From contig DDRH01000044.1 of assembly GCA_002343075.1 (NCBI GenBank), positions 108,690 through 172,689 of the forward strand: DNA of 64,000 bases. The letters are read 5' to 3'. The notes below the pieces were generated by a model. The model was not told the DNA's origin. It did no database searches and saw nothing but the letters and a program-made list of their open reading frames with translations. A program made the position numbers and the translations under genes. Source of the stretch: Phycisphaerales bacterium UBA2421. GTDB lineage: Bacteria; Planctomycetota; Phycisphaerae; Tepidisphaerales; Tepidisphaeraceae. Shown here piece after piece: positions 51,606-59,843 of the stretch (positions are counted from its first letter, which is position 1; each line of letters begins with the position of its first letter).

Positions 51606-54008
51606 TTATGCCTTGCGGGCGCTGCGCTGCATTACATCCTGGTAATAGCCCACCCAATTATTCGCGATGCGACTCCAATCATATCGTTGCCGTGCAAACG
51701 CCTTGCCTCGCTCGGCTGCGGCATGACGGAGGGAATCGTTGCCCAGCCAGCGCGTCATGATCGCGGTCAACGGGGCAACTTGTGTCTTGACCACTGCGGC
51801 ACAACCGGCCTCCTGCAGTTCGCGCCAGATGTTGACCTGATCGCTGATGATCGTCGGGCAACCGATCGCAACGGCTTCGGCGACCGCCAGGCCGAAGTTC
51901 TCCTGATAGCTGGGCAAGACAAACATCGACGCGTCTACCATCGCGCCCAGTCGATCGGCACCATGCAGCATCCCCGTCAGCAGGCAGCGGTCGCCCAGAT
52001 GCTGGCGATCGATCATATCTTCGATGACGGGCCGGTAACCGTCGGCGAATGGCCCGGCAATCACCAGAATGTCGTTCGGATGCCCCGCGGCGGCGAATGC
52101 GGGAATGAGCAGGTCCAGCCCCTTCTTTGGGTGTATGCGGCTGAGAAAGAGCACAATCCGCCGGTCGCCCAGTTGCGGGAACTTTGAACGAAAACTCCCC
52201 CGAACCGGTGCGCGATCGAACTCTGTAAAATCCAGCCCAAGCGGTTCGACGATGCGCGTGCCCGGAAGGTCGAGTCGCGCGACCAGATCGCGCTCGATGT
52301 CGGTTGTGAATGCAAATGCGCTGGCCGACTCCAAATCTTTCTGAGTGCGCCATTTCATCACGGCGCGCTTCTTCCATTTGCTCTGACGCAGGCTCCAGGG
52401 GTCGAGCATGCCGTGTGGCATCCAGACGATCGGCGTGCCGGTTTCGCGGGCGACTGCCGCGGCGTGGTGTTGGGCATCTTCCCAAAGGGCGTGAATATGA
52501 AAGATTGTGTGTGCGCCCGTAAGGCTGCGCAATGTTGGATAAAGGGAAGAGTGCGATGAAAACTTTCCGATCGTAGGACCGATGAGAATCGCTTTCACCC
52601 CGCGGGCTTCGAGGTAGCTGCGATTGCCGTCGACCACATCATCCGAGCGAAATGAGGAGACCACGCTTACATCCAGGCCGGCGGCGGATTGGGCCACGGC
52701 GAGGTCCATGAGTGCTTTGGTTGTACCCCCCGCACGCGAATCAAGGCACGAAATCACATGGATGATGCGCGGCAGTCCTTCGCGCAAAACAACCGGCCCG
52801 GCCGCGGCTGCCGCCGGGGCGGGACCCTTCTCGGGCACGGCGGCGACCGTGCGACTTGCACTGCTGGCCGCCAACCGCTGATAATGGGCAATCCAGCGCT
52901 GCGCGATATTCAGCCAGTCATACCGCTCCCGCACAAATGCCGCAGCGCGCTCGCCTGCCGCGCGGCACAAAGCGGGATCGCCCAGCCACCGGTCGAGCTG
53001 AAGCTTGAGCGGCTTGACCTCCGTCGGCACCGCAGCCCCCGCGCCGGCAGCGACCACCTCACGGTAGATGTTGACCTGATCGCTGATGATGGCCGGCTTA
53101 CCGGTTGCCATTGCTTCAGCCACGACGATGCCGAAATTCTCCTGATAGCTGGGAAGCACAAACAGCATCGCATCCTGCATCGCGGCCAATCGATCAACCC
53201 CTTCGAGCATGCCCGTAAAGATGACTTCGTCGCCCAGCAGGTGTTCTTCCACCAGGTTGCGAACAGTCGCGCCGTAGCCCGAGTCGTCGGGGCCGGCGAT
53301 TACCAGCATCGCGCCATTGCGGCGGGCGGTGGCGAATGCGGGAATGAGCAAATCGAGCCCTTTTTTCTTGTGAATTCGACTCAGAAACAACACAAATGGG
53401 CGATCTCCCAGGGCCGGAAATCGCGCGCGAAAAGTGCCCGCGGGGGGTAGGTTGTCAAACTCCTCGAAGGTCAATCCATTGGCTTCGACGATCGCGGGCA
53501 CGCCCAGTTTGAGCGGCAGGGTCAGGTCGCGTTCGACGTCAGCGGTGAAGTGCAGCGCCGCCGCCCCGCGGAGGTCGCGCTTGAGGCGCGCCGCCATGTA
53601 CAACTTCTTCTTGATTCCTCCCTGCGCCAGGCTCCACGGGTCGAGCATTCCGCAAGGCCTCACAACGTACGGCTTGCGCAGTCGGCGAGCAATCACCATC
53701 GCCTGATGCTGAACCTCTTCCCACAGCGCATGAATGTGCACAACATCAGCCGTGGCAATGACTTCGGTAAGTTTGGGAACGATATCCGGATGCCGGCGCA
53801 GCAGGCGCGTGGTGGGGCCGATGCGGGTGGAGGCGACCCCTTGCTGGATCAACTGCTGGTGAATGGTATCGAGATCGTCGCGGAAGAATGTTGAGACGAC
53901 CCACGGTTCCATGCCCCTTCGCAGGAGCGCAGGTGCTAGCCCACCGATGGCCATCGCCGGCCCGCCCGCGCGCGCATCAATACTGGAGAGGACATGGACA
54001 ATTCGCAT
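51606..54008 (-). CDS. Tandem two-domain GT4 glycosyltransferase fusion
   Basis: 800 residues made of two complete GT-B enzymes of about 380 residues each, joined by an Ala/Pro-rich linker (about 382-408). Both halves have the N-terminal opening (MRIVHVLSSIDARAGG; RIIHVISCLDSRAGG), HIHALWE, GMLDPWSL, FLSRIHKKKGLDLLIPAFA or FLSRIHPKKGLDLLIPAFA, and the C-terminal ExxxxxxxE region (SYQENFGIVVAEA; SYQENFGLAVAEA), plus ISDQVNI. Internal duplication is clear. GT4 enzymes transfer sugars from nucleotide donors; two active sites in one chain could add two sugars in sequence. It is followed at once upstream (1 bp gap) by the acetyltransferase gene on the same strand. Confidence 0.88.
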   Translation of the reverse strand: MRIVHVLSSIDARAGGPAMAIGGLAPALLRRGMEPWVVSTFFRDDLDTIHQQLIQQGVASTRIGPTTRLLRRHPDIVPKLTEVIATADVVHIHALWEEVQHQAMVIARRLRKPYVVRPCGMLDPWSLAQGGIKKKLYMAARLKRDLRGAAALHFTADVERDLTLPLKLGVPAIVEANGLTFEEFDNLPPAGTFRARFPALGDRPFVLFLSRIHKKKGLDLLIPAFATARRNGAMLVIAGPDDSGYGATVRNLVEEHLLGDEVIFTGMLEGVDRLAAMQDAMLFVLPSYQENFGIVVAEAMATGKPAIISDQVNIYREVVAAGAGAAVPTEVKPLKLQLDRWLGDPALCRAAGERAAAFVRERYDWLNIAQRWIAHYQRLAASSASRTVAAVPEKGPAPAAAAAGPVVLREGLPRIIHVISCLDSRAGGTTKALMDLAVAQSAAGLDVSVVSSFRSDDVVDGNRSYLEARGVKAILIGPTIGKFSSHSSLYPTLRSLTGAHTIFHIHALWEDAQHHAAAVARETGTPIVWMPHGMLDPWSLRQSKWKKRAVMKWRTQKDLESASAFAFTTDIERDLVARLDLPGTRIVEPLGLDFTEFDRAPVRGSFRSKFPQLGDRRIVLFLSRIHPKKGLDLLIPAFAAAGHPNDILVIAGPFADGYRPVIEDMIDRQHLGDRCLLTGMLHGADRLGAMVDASMFVLPSYQENFGLAVAEAVAIGCPTIISDQVNIWRELQEAGCAAVVKTQVAPLTAIMTRWLGNDSLRHAAAERGKAFARQRYDWSRIANNWVGYYQDVMQRSARKA

Positions 54009-54009
54009 G

Positions 54010-54594
54010 CTAACTTGCCCCTGCCGCGTCGAGGAATATGCGCGGCTTGACGGCTCGGGCCGGTGACCCGACGCAGATCATGTCGGCGGGCAGGTCGGTG
54101 AATGCGCTGGACCGCGCGCCGAGAACGACACGGTCACCGATTGTCACATTCGGGCCGACAAATGCATCCGTCGCGATCCACACATCGTCACCAACGGTGA
54201 TCGGCGGCCGCAGGAGTCGCATCAGTCGGTCGGTGGTCTCGTGTGTGCCGGCACACAGGTGGGCATACTGGCTGATGGTGACATACCTGCCGAGTTTGAT
54301 CGGGCCGAGGTTGTAGATGATGGCGAAGTCGCCAATTGCAGTATTGGTGCCGGCTTCGAGGTTCCAGGGCACCTCAATCCGAACCGTACGCCGAATGCGC
54401 ACCTCGCCATGCAGTTGGGCGCCGAACATTCGCAGGAGCCACGCGCGAAACCCGTACAGGTTATGCGGCGACCACTTGAATAACGTCGCTTGCACCATCG
54501 CCCAGGCCATGCGCCCGAGCTTTTCGCGCATGCTCCAGGGGCTGGTATGGCGCTGCTCGTTGAGCTTTTGAAGATGGCCCGCGGCGTCGCTCAT
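54010..54594 (-). CDS. WcaF-like hexapeptide-repeat acetyltransferase (copy 1)
   Basis: 194 residues. Left-handed beta-helix repeats are seen from about residue 75: GTNTAIGDFAIIYN, GRYVTISQYAHLC, GDDVWIATDAFVG, NVTIGDRVVLGA. The active His is in AGTHETTD. The end has ICVGSPARAVKPR, as in WcaF/NodL-type O-acetyltransferases of polysaccharide pathways. Acetyl-CoA would be the donor and a glycan unit the acceptor. It is the first gene of the minus-strand arm, transcribed into the tandem glycosyltransferase. A paralogue lies at 56512. Confidence 0.87.
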   Translation of the reverse strand: MSDAAGHLQKLNEQRHTSPWSMREKLGRMAWAMVQATLFKWSPHNLYGFRAWLLRMFGAQLHGEVRIRRTVRIEVPWNLEAGTNTAIGDFAIIYNLGPIKLGRYVTISQYAHLCAGTHETTDRLMRLLRPPITVGDDVWIATDAFVGPNVTIGDRVVLGARSSAFTDLPADMICVGSPARAVKPRIFLDAAGAS

Positions 54595-54631
54595 TTTTCA
54601 AAGCGGAACATTCGAGTAAAGTGCCTCTACC

Positions 54632-55558
54632 ATGAACCCCACTCCGAGTATGGAGGATAACAATCATCCGCGTCAAGCGTTGCCGATTTCCGTTGTGATT
54701 CTTACTTACAACGAAGAACACAACATCGGCCCCGCCATTCGCAGTTGCAGTTGGTGCGACGATGTTCATGTTCTCGATTCCGGCTCGAAAGACAGGACGT
54801 GCGAGATTGCCGCAAGCCTCGGGGCGAAAGTCTGGGTGAACAAGTTTCAAAGCTTCGGCCAGCAGCGAAACTGGGCGATCGACAATGTTCCCTGCAAGCA
54901 CCCCTGGCATTTTCATCTTGATGCCGATGAGCGATTCACGAATGCCCTGGTTCAGGAAATGACCGACCAACTCGGCCCCGATGGCACGCGGAGTCGGCAC
55001 GCCGCCTATCTTGTTCCCAATCGGATGATTTTCATGGGTAAGTGGGTGCGGTTTGCCGGTGGGTTCCCAGCGTACCAAGTGCGGCTGATTCGCCATGGAA
55101 AGTGCCGTTTTGTGGATTTCGGTCACGGCCAGCGAGAGCAGACTACAGGCACCATCGGTCGAATGAAGGACGCGTACATCCACTTCAATTTCAGCAAGGG
55201 CCTGGTGGAGTGGATGACCAAGCACAACCAGTACAGTAACCGCGAAGGGGCCGAAGGAATGCTGATACGCCAGGAAAAGCACCCAATCTGGGCCGAACTG
55301 CAGAGCGATGATCCGATGGTCCGCCGCAGGGCGATGAAAAATCTCAGCTATTTCCTTCATGGGAGGGGGTTGCTCCGGTTTCTCGACCTCTTCTTCGTCC
55401 GCGGGGGGTGGCGCGACGGCAAGGCGGGGTTTCATTACAGTGCGATGATTGGCATGTATGAGCACTGGATTGAGCTGAAGATCGCAGAGAAAGAATCCAA
55501 CTGGCGCCAGGCAACCGACGCGCTGGCCGAACGCCTTCTTCAGGAGCCGGCGCAATGA
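54632..55558 (+). CDS. GT2-family glycosyltransferase (copy 1)
   Basis: 308 residues. GT-A fold: SVVILTYNEEHNIG, VHVLDSGSKDRTCEIA for nucleotide binding, and LDADERF, the DxD-type motif at about 105-110. This resembles WaaE/KdtX-type transferases of lipopolysaccharide or exopolysaccharide synthesis. KWVRFAGGFPAYQVRLIR and FVDFGHGQRE follow. The stop overlaps the next gene's start (ATGA), so translation of the two is coupled. It is divergent from the acetyltransferase gene. It adds one sugar to a lipid-linked chain, probably; donor and acceptor are unknown. Confidence 0.87.
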   Translation: MNPTPSMEDNNHPRQALPISVVILTYNEEHNIGPAIRSCSWCDDVHVLDSGSKDRTCEIAASLGAKVWVNKFQSFGQQRNWAIDNVPCKHPWHFHLDADERFTNALVQEMTDQLGPDGTRSRHAAYLVPNRMIFMGKWVRFAGGFPAYQVRLIRHGKCRFVDFGHGQREQTTGTIGRMKDAYIHFNFSKGLVEWMTKHNQYSNREGAEGMLIRQEKHPIWAELQSDDPMVRRRAMKNLSYFLHGRGLLRFLDLFFVRGGWRDGKAGFHYSAMIGMYEHWIELKIAEKESNWRQATDALAERLLQEPAQ

Positions 55559-56508
55559 GCGAGCCAAAAATTGACATTATGATTCCCACGCTGAATGAGG
55601 CCGATCACATCGGCGAGTGCGTGCGAAATGCTCTGAAACTTGGCCCGGTTTATGTGCTCGACTCATTCAGCAAAGACGGCACACAGCAGATCGCCCGCGA
55701 CGCCGGGGCGACGGTGATTGAACATGAGTTTGTGAACTATTCGGCGCAGAAAAACTGGGGGATTGCCAATCTGCCGTTTGAGGGCGATTGGATCTTCATT
55801 CTCGATGCCGATGAGCGACTCACGCCGTCTTTAGTGAAAGAGGTGCGCGAGCGGCTGGCCCGGCCGGACGCCGCCAACGGCTATTTTGTAAACCGAGTGC
55901 TGCTGTTCATGGGCCGCGAAATTCGCCACGGCGGGCTGTATCCGTCCTGGAACCTGCGCCTTTTCCGGCGGGGCAAGGCGATGTATGAAGACCGCTCGGT
56001 TCACGAACACATGGTTTGTGAAGACCCGGTGGACTATCTCAAGCGCGAGATGCTTCACATCCGCCGCGAAACCCTGTCGCAATTCATCGATAAACATGTG
56101 CGCTATGCCGACATGGAAAGCAACGAGTGGGTGAAGTTGAAGCTCGGCGTGAGCAACGTGGCCAAGCCCAAGGCGCTGTTTCGCAACATTCTGGGTGTTC
56201 GGCAGTGGCTTCGGCGGGAAATCTGGCCGCGCATGCCGGTCCGACCGTTATGGCGGTTTATGCATATGTTCGTCCTGCGTCTGGGCTTTCTCGACGGCCG
56301 GCCCGGCTGGCACATGGCTCGGCTGATGATGTCATACGAGTATATGATCAGCCTGCTCTATCGCGACAAGCTCGTGCGCGCCACGCAGGCCGATTATTCG
56401 ACCGATGTGTTTCACGAGCGGCGCAATCATTATCCCTGGCGAGCGCAGCAGCCGCCGGCTAAGCCCGATCAATCGCCCGATAGCAATGCAGTTAACACCC
56501 AAGGCTAG
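55555..56508 (+). CDS. GT2-family glycosyltransferase (copy 2)
   Basis: 317 residues, starting in the stop of the previous gene. IDIMIPTLNEADHIG, VYVLDSFSKDGTQQIA and ILDADERLTP mirror the preceding enzyme, so they are paralogues, but the sequence has diverged and the later part differs (FLDGRPGWHMARLMMSYEYM at the C-terminal end). Same WaaE-like GT2 class. It is followed 3 bp later by the second acetyltransferase gene. The pair probably adds successive sugars in surface glycan assembly. Confidence 0.87.
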   Translation: MSEPKIDIMIPTLNEADHIGECVRNALKLGPVYVLDSFSKDGTQQIARDAGATVIEHEFVNYSAQKNWGIANLPFEGDWIFILDADERLTPSLVKEVRERLARPDAANGYFVNRVLLFMGREIRHGGLYPSWNLRLFRRGKAMYEDRSVHEHMVCEDPVDYLKREMLHIRRETLSQFIDKHVRYADMESNEWVKLKLGVSNVAKPKALFRNILGVRQWLRREIWPRMPVRPLWRFMHMFVLRLGFLDGRPGWHMARLMMSYEYMISLLYRDKLVRATQADYSTDVFHERRNHYPWRAQQPPAKPDQSPDSNAVNTQG

Positions 56509-56511
56509 TGC

Positions 56512-57096
56512 ATGGATTTGCCGCCGCAGCCCATTTTCTTGACGCTCGACAAGACCGCCCGGGCGCCCTACCCCCGAAGCTGGTATGTCAAACGCCTCAT
56601 TTGGCGATTGCTGCATGTCTGCGTGTTCAAGCTGCCGATACCCAGAGGCTCCGCCGTCCGCAGGGGCGTGCTTCGGATGATGGGTGCCAGGATCGGCAAG
56701 GTCTGTCATATTCCCCGCACGGTCGATGTGTTTCACCCCTGGCTGCTGGAAATCGGCGACTACTGCGCGCTTTCCGACCGCGTGACGCTTTACAACCTTG
56801 GCCCGCTGAAGATCGGCCATCACACGGTTCTGAGTCAGGACGTGTACGTGTGCGGCGGGACGCACGACTATACTCGGCGCGATCTTCCACTCATCCGCCC
56901 CACCAACACCATCGGCAGCGGGGTGTGGATCGCCGCGGGCGCGTTTGTCGGACCGGGCGTTACGATTGGCGATAACAGCGTGATCGCCGCCCGCGCCGTG
57001 GTGACGAAAGATGTCCCGCCGGGATGTGTCTCGGGCGGAAACCCGGCCCGGGTGATTAAGCCCCGGGTGACTGAGCAACGACCGACGGAGACCTGA
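56512..57096 (+). CDS. WcaF-like hexapeptide-repeat acetyltransferase (copy 2)
   Basis: 194 residues, the same length as the other acetyltransferase. The repeats run LEIGDYCALSDRVTLYN, LKIGHHTVLSQDVYV, GSGVWIAAGAFVG and GVTIGDNSVIAARAVV, and the active His is in CGGTHDYTRRD. The end is SGGNPARVIKPR. Trimeric O-acetyltransferase acting on a glycan is the likely role. It closes the plus-strand arm with the two GT2 genes and starts 3 bp after the second one. Confidence 0.88.
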   Translation: MDLPPQPIFLTLDKTARAPYPRSWYVKRLIWRLLHVCVFKLPIPRGSAVRRGVLRMMGARIGKVCHIPRTVDVFHPWLLEIGDYCALSDRVTLYNLGPLKIGHHTVLSQDVYVCGGTHDYTRRDLPLIRPTNTIGSGVWIAAGAFVGPGVTIGDNSVIAARAVVTKDVPPGCVSGGNPARVIKPRVTEQRPTET

Positions 57097-57143
57097 ACGC
57101 ACCGCACGGGCGCGCGGCGCGGGTGCACGGCATCTTTCGCCTC

Positions 57144-57596
57144 TCATCGGCGATAGTAATAGACGCTTCCAGAATAGCCTGAGCCGGTCGAACATCCGCC
57201 GTCGTAGTAATACACTTTTGGTGCCGGAGCGTAGTAGGAGCGGACCGGCGCACATTCGTAGTGCCTGCTGGAATACTCATATCGCGGGGCGATGTAGGTC
57301 TCGCGATACACCACCGGTGGCGACGGGCGGTAGTAGCCACGATTGCCGTAGCTGAAAGAGCCGTAGGTGTAATCGCGATAGCCGCTGCTGCCAAATCCGA
57401 AGGTGAACCCAAAGCTGCTGCGCGACCGCGAGGAGTGCCCGCGATCGTAATAGCGTTCGCCGCGGTCATAGCGATAGCCACGATCGCGCCCGCCGTCGCC
57501 TCCTCGGCCTCTGCCGCCGTTATCCCAGCGATCGCCCGCCATTGAGATGGCAGGCACAGCTGCAATTGCCAGAACCAGTGCGAATGCAAGCTTCAT
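57144..57596 (-). CDS. Secreted Tyr/Gly/Arg-rich low-complexity protein
   Basis: 150 residues. GGAGG lies four bases before the ATG. Signal peptide MKLAFALVLAIAAVPAISMA, then a low-complexity chain: Gly/Arg/Asp-rich (GGRGRGGDGGRDRG), then Ser/Arg/Phe/Gly, then Tyr-rich with YRPSPP and YYYDGG and a YYYRR end. Cys occur only near the C-terminus (HYECAP, GGCSTG), so one disulphide is possible. No family recognised. The composition suggests a disordered or self-associating extracellular protein. It is isolated, with convergent neighbours. Confidence 0.75.
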   Translation of the reverse strand: MKLAFALVLAIAAVPAISMAGDRWDNGGRGRGGDGGRDRGYRYDRGERYYDRGHSSRSRSSFGFTFGFGSSGYRDYTYGSFSYGNRGYYRPSPPVVYRETYIAPRYEYSSRHYECAPVRSYYAPAPKVYYYDGGCSTGSGYSGSVYYYRR

Positions 57597-57764
57597 GATG
57601 CCTCCGGTAAAAACTACTTCCGGGTCATTAGACCGCTTGATGCATTATAAGTTAGCGTCATTGCGAAAATCACGAGAAATCTCGCGATGTCTGGCCCGTG
57701 GTGACACGGCCGACTCGCGCATAAGTGCTTCAAATGCAGGAAGTTGCGCGGCGAATGCGGCCGA

Positions 57765-58877
57765 TCAGATGATGACCAGATTATCCCGGTGCACAATCTC
57801 TTCGTAGGCCCGCGCGCCCAGCATCTGGCGAAGTTCGGAGGTTTTTTTGCCACACAGCATCGCCGCATCGGGGGAGGCGTAATTGCTCAGGCCGCGCGCG
57901 ACAGGCTTACCATCGGCGGTGACGATGCTCACCACGTCGCCGCGCGCAAAGTTGCCCTCGACGCGCGTCACCCCCGCGGGGAGCAGGCTGCGGTTTTTCT
58001 CGGCAACCGCAACCGCGGCGCCGTCGTCGACGTAGATCGTCCCCGCTGGGCGCACCGAGCTGATCCACCGGCTCCGCCCACTTTGCTTGCCTGCCTGCGG
58101 GACGAAAAAGCTGCCGATTTCCTCCCCCGCCAGCACGCGCGTCAGCAGTTCCGGCGTCCGGCCGTCGGCCAGCACCATTGCTTCACCCGCGCGTGTCACC
58201 ATCCGCGCCGCGATGAGCTTGCTGTTCATTCCACCCTTGCCGAGCGCGCTCTTCTCGCTTCGCAGCAGCTTCTCCGCATCTTCTATCTTTGTAACAGTGC
58301 GCAGCGGTCCGCCGTCGGCATCCAGCACGCCGTCCACAACAGACATTAGCAGCAGCAGATCCGCGCGCAACGCCTGGCAGACCAGCGCCGCGAGTATGTC
58401 GTTGTCGCCGAACGTAATGCGCACAAGTTCATCGGTGCTGATGGTGTCATTTTCGTTGATGATCGGAACGGCGTTGAGTCTGTGGATGGCGTTGACGGTG
58501 TTACGCAGATTGAGGAACCGCGTCCGGTCGTCAATGTCTTCCCGGGTTAGCAGCACCTGTGCCACCGGCAAGGAATACGGTTCGAAGGCATCGGCCCAGG
58601 CATCCATCAACCGGCGCTGGCCGACCGCAGCGATAGCCTGCAGGGCCGCCAGATCGCGCGGGCGCTTGGAGAGGTTCAGCAGGGTCAACCCGCAGGCAAC
58701 TGCGCCCGAACTCACGATCGTCACCCGCACCCCCGCGGTTCGCAGGCGGGCCACTTGCGCTGCGACGGTGCCGACGAATGCCGCATCGAGCTGGTTGGCC
58801 TTGTCTGTAAGCAATTGCGAGCCAAGCTTGATTACAACGTGGCGGGCGGCTTTGAGGATGTTTCTTCGATGGGGCAT
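57765..58877 (-). CDS. proB: Glutamate 5-kinase
   Basis: 370 residues from the ATG at 58877; an upstream extension is a shadow of the neighbouring gene. The amino-acid-kinase domain has HVVIKLGSQLLT, VSSGAVACGLTLL, NAVPIINENDTIST, FGDNDILAALV and GKGGMNSKLIAA. The PUA domain follows (about 275-350) with AGTIYVDDGAAVAV. It makes glutamyl 5-phosphate, the first step of proline synthesis. NENDTISTDEL and GKGGM are catalytic or nucleotide-binding parts. proA is not in the window. The gene starts 32 bp after the DUF4190-type gene stop. Confidence 0.96.
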   Translation of the reverse strand: MPHRRNILKAARHVVIKLGSQLLTDKANQLDAAFVGTVAAQVARLRTAGVRVTIVSSGAVACGLTLLNLSKRPRDLAALQAIAAVGQRRLMDAWADAFEPYSLPVAQVLLTREDIDDRTRFLNLRNTVNAIHRLNAVPIINENDTISTDELVRITFGDNDILAALVCQALRADLLLLMSVVDGVLDADGGPLRTVTKIEDAEKLLRSEKSALGKGGMNSKLIAARMVTRAGEAMVLADGRTPELLTRVLAGEEIGSFFVPQAGKQSGRSRWISSVRPAGTIYVDDGAAVAVAEKNRSLLPAGVTRVEGNFARGDVVSIVTADGKPVARGLSNYASPDAAMLCGKKTSELRQMLGARAYEEIVHRDNLVII

Positions 58878-58909
58878 TTCAAGATTGAATCGCGAACCGG
58901 TGGGTGTCG

Positions 58910-59581
58910 TCAGTCGTCGCTCGGCGAGGTGGTTGGGTGCTCCACCTGCATGATGTTTGTCGTTGGTGTGGCCGGCTGCGTGGCGGGCTTGGTTGTGGCG
59001 CGCCAGAGAGCGACCATGAAGCCGCCGACGATCGCCGTAATCGCTAGAGCGAGCAGCAAGTTGAATATCCCAAGAATCAGCCCGCCGAGCGCCATGCCGT
59101 CGCCGCCGGCGGAGCCTTGCCGGGCTTTTTTCCGGGCGATGACGGCAAAGACAATCGCGAGAATCGACAGAGGCACCGCGACCAGCAGCGATCCGGGCAA
59201 ACACCACCAAAGTAGCCCGCCAATGCCGGTGACCAACGACGTGATCGCCGCCCCGCTTGCCGGCTTGATATCCGGGCGGGCGTAATCGAGCGTGCCGGGT
59301 CCCGGATGCGCAAGAATCGGCGTCTGCGGCACCGCACCGGCGAGCGCAACCTCCTCCGGCGAGGCCGGCGGGGCCTCTACCACAAGCTGCGGCATCTCCA
59401 CCAGTCGCTCGGCGAAGACCGCCCACAACTCGGGAACATCCCGAAGCGTGCTCCAGGCGGGCATCCCCTCCCGCCAGACCATCGTGTCGGCCCGCAGAGG
59501 ATAATCGCGCAGCTGCTCAAGGGTGAACGGCCCCCGCCGAACATCCCCATCCGCGAAGAAATATACCCAACGGCGATCCAT
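58910..59581 (-). CDS. GYF_2 (DUF4339) and DUF4190-type membrane protein
   Basis: 223 residues. The N-terminal 60 residues form a GYF_2/DUF4339 domain (RWVYFFADGDVRRGPFTLEQ and MVWREGMPAWSTLRDV), a small motif that probably binds peptides. A Pro/Ala-rich linker leads to a two-helix segment of DUF4190 type (about 118-195): ASGAAITSLVTGIGGLLWW, LSILAIVFAVIARKKAR, then GMALGGLILGIFNLLLALA. The tail is Thr/Pro-rich. Such proteins are common in planctomycetes and their function is unknown. It is probably cotranscribed with proB. Confidence 0.82.
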   Translation of the reverse strand: MDRRWVYFFADGDVRRGPFTLEQLRDYPLRADTMVWREGMPAWSTLRDVPELWAVFAERLVEMPQLVVEAPPASPEEVALAGAVPQTPILAHPGPGTLDYARPDIKPASGAAITSLVTGIGGLLWWCLPGSLLVAVPLSILAIVFAVIARKKARQGSAGGDGMALGGLILGIFNLLLALAITAIVGGFMVALWRATTKPATQPATPTTNIMQVEHPTTSPSDD

Positions 59582-59843
59582 GTCCCAGTCTCTCGTCCAA
59601 GCCCTCGACCGGCTCAGATTCTCACAACACTTATCGGAATATCCAGCCCGGCTCTTGCGGGAACGCGACCAATTGCGACATAAACTCTTTTATGGCAGTG
59701 ATTTATGAGGAAAGGCGGGTCCGCCGCCGACAAGCATGTTAAAATAGATAAAGAATTGTCTGGCAGCAATCCGATTCACTTGTTACCGCAAGTTGCCTAT
59801 GTTAACATGCGGGTCGTGAAAGTCGGGGCAAGGACGCCTCTAA

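Noticed and set aside
58878..59426. Extension of proB to 553 codons
   Set aside because: The added part is Arg/Ala-rich and is the antisense-frame shadow of the GYF_2/DUF4190 gene; standard ProB starts at 58877.
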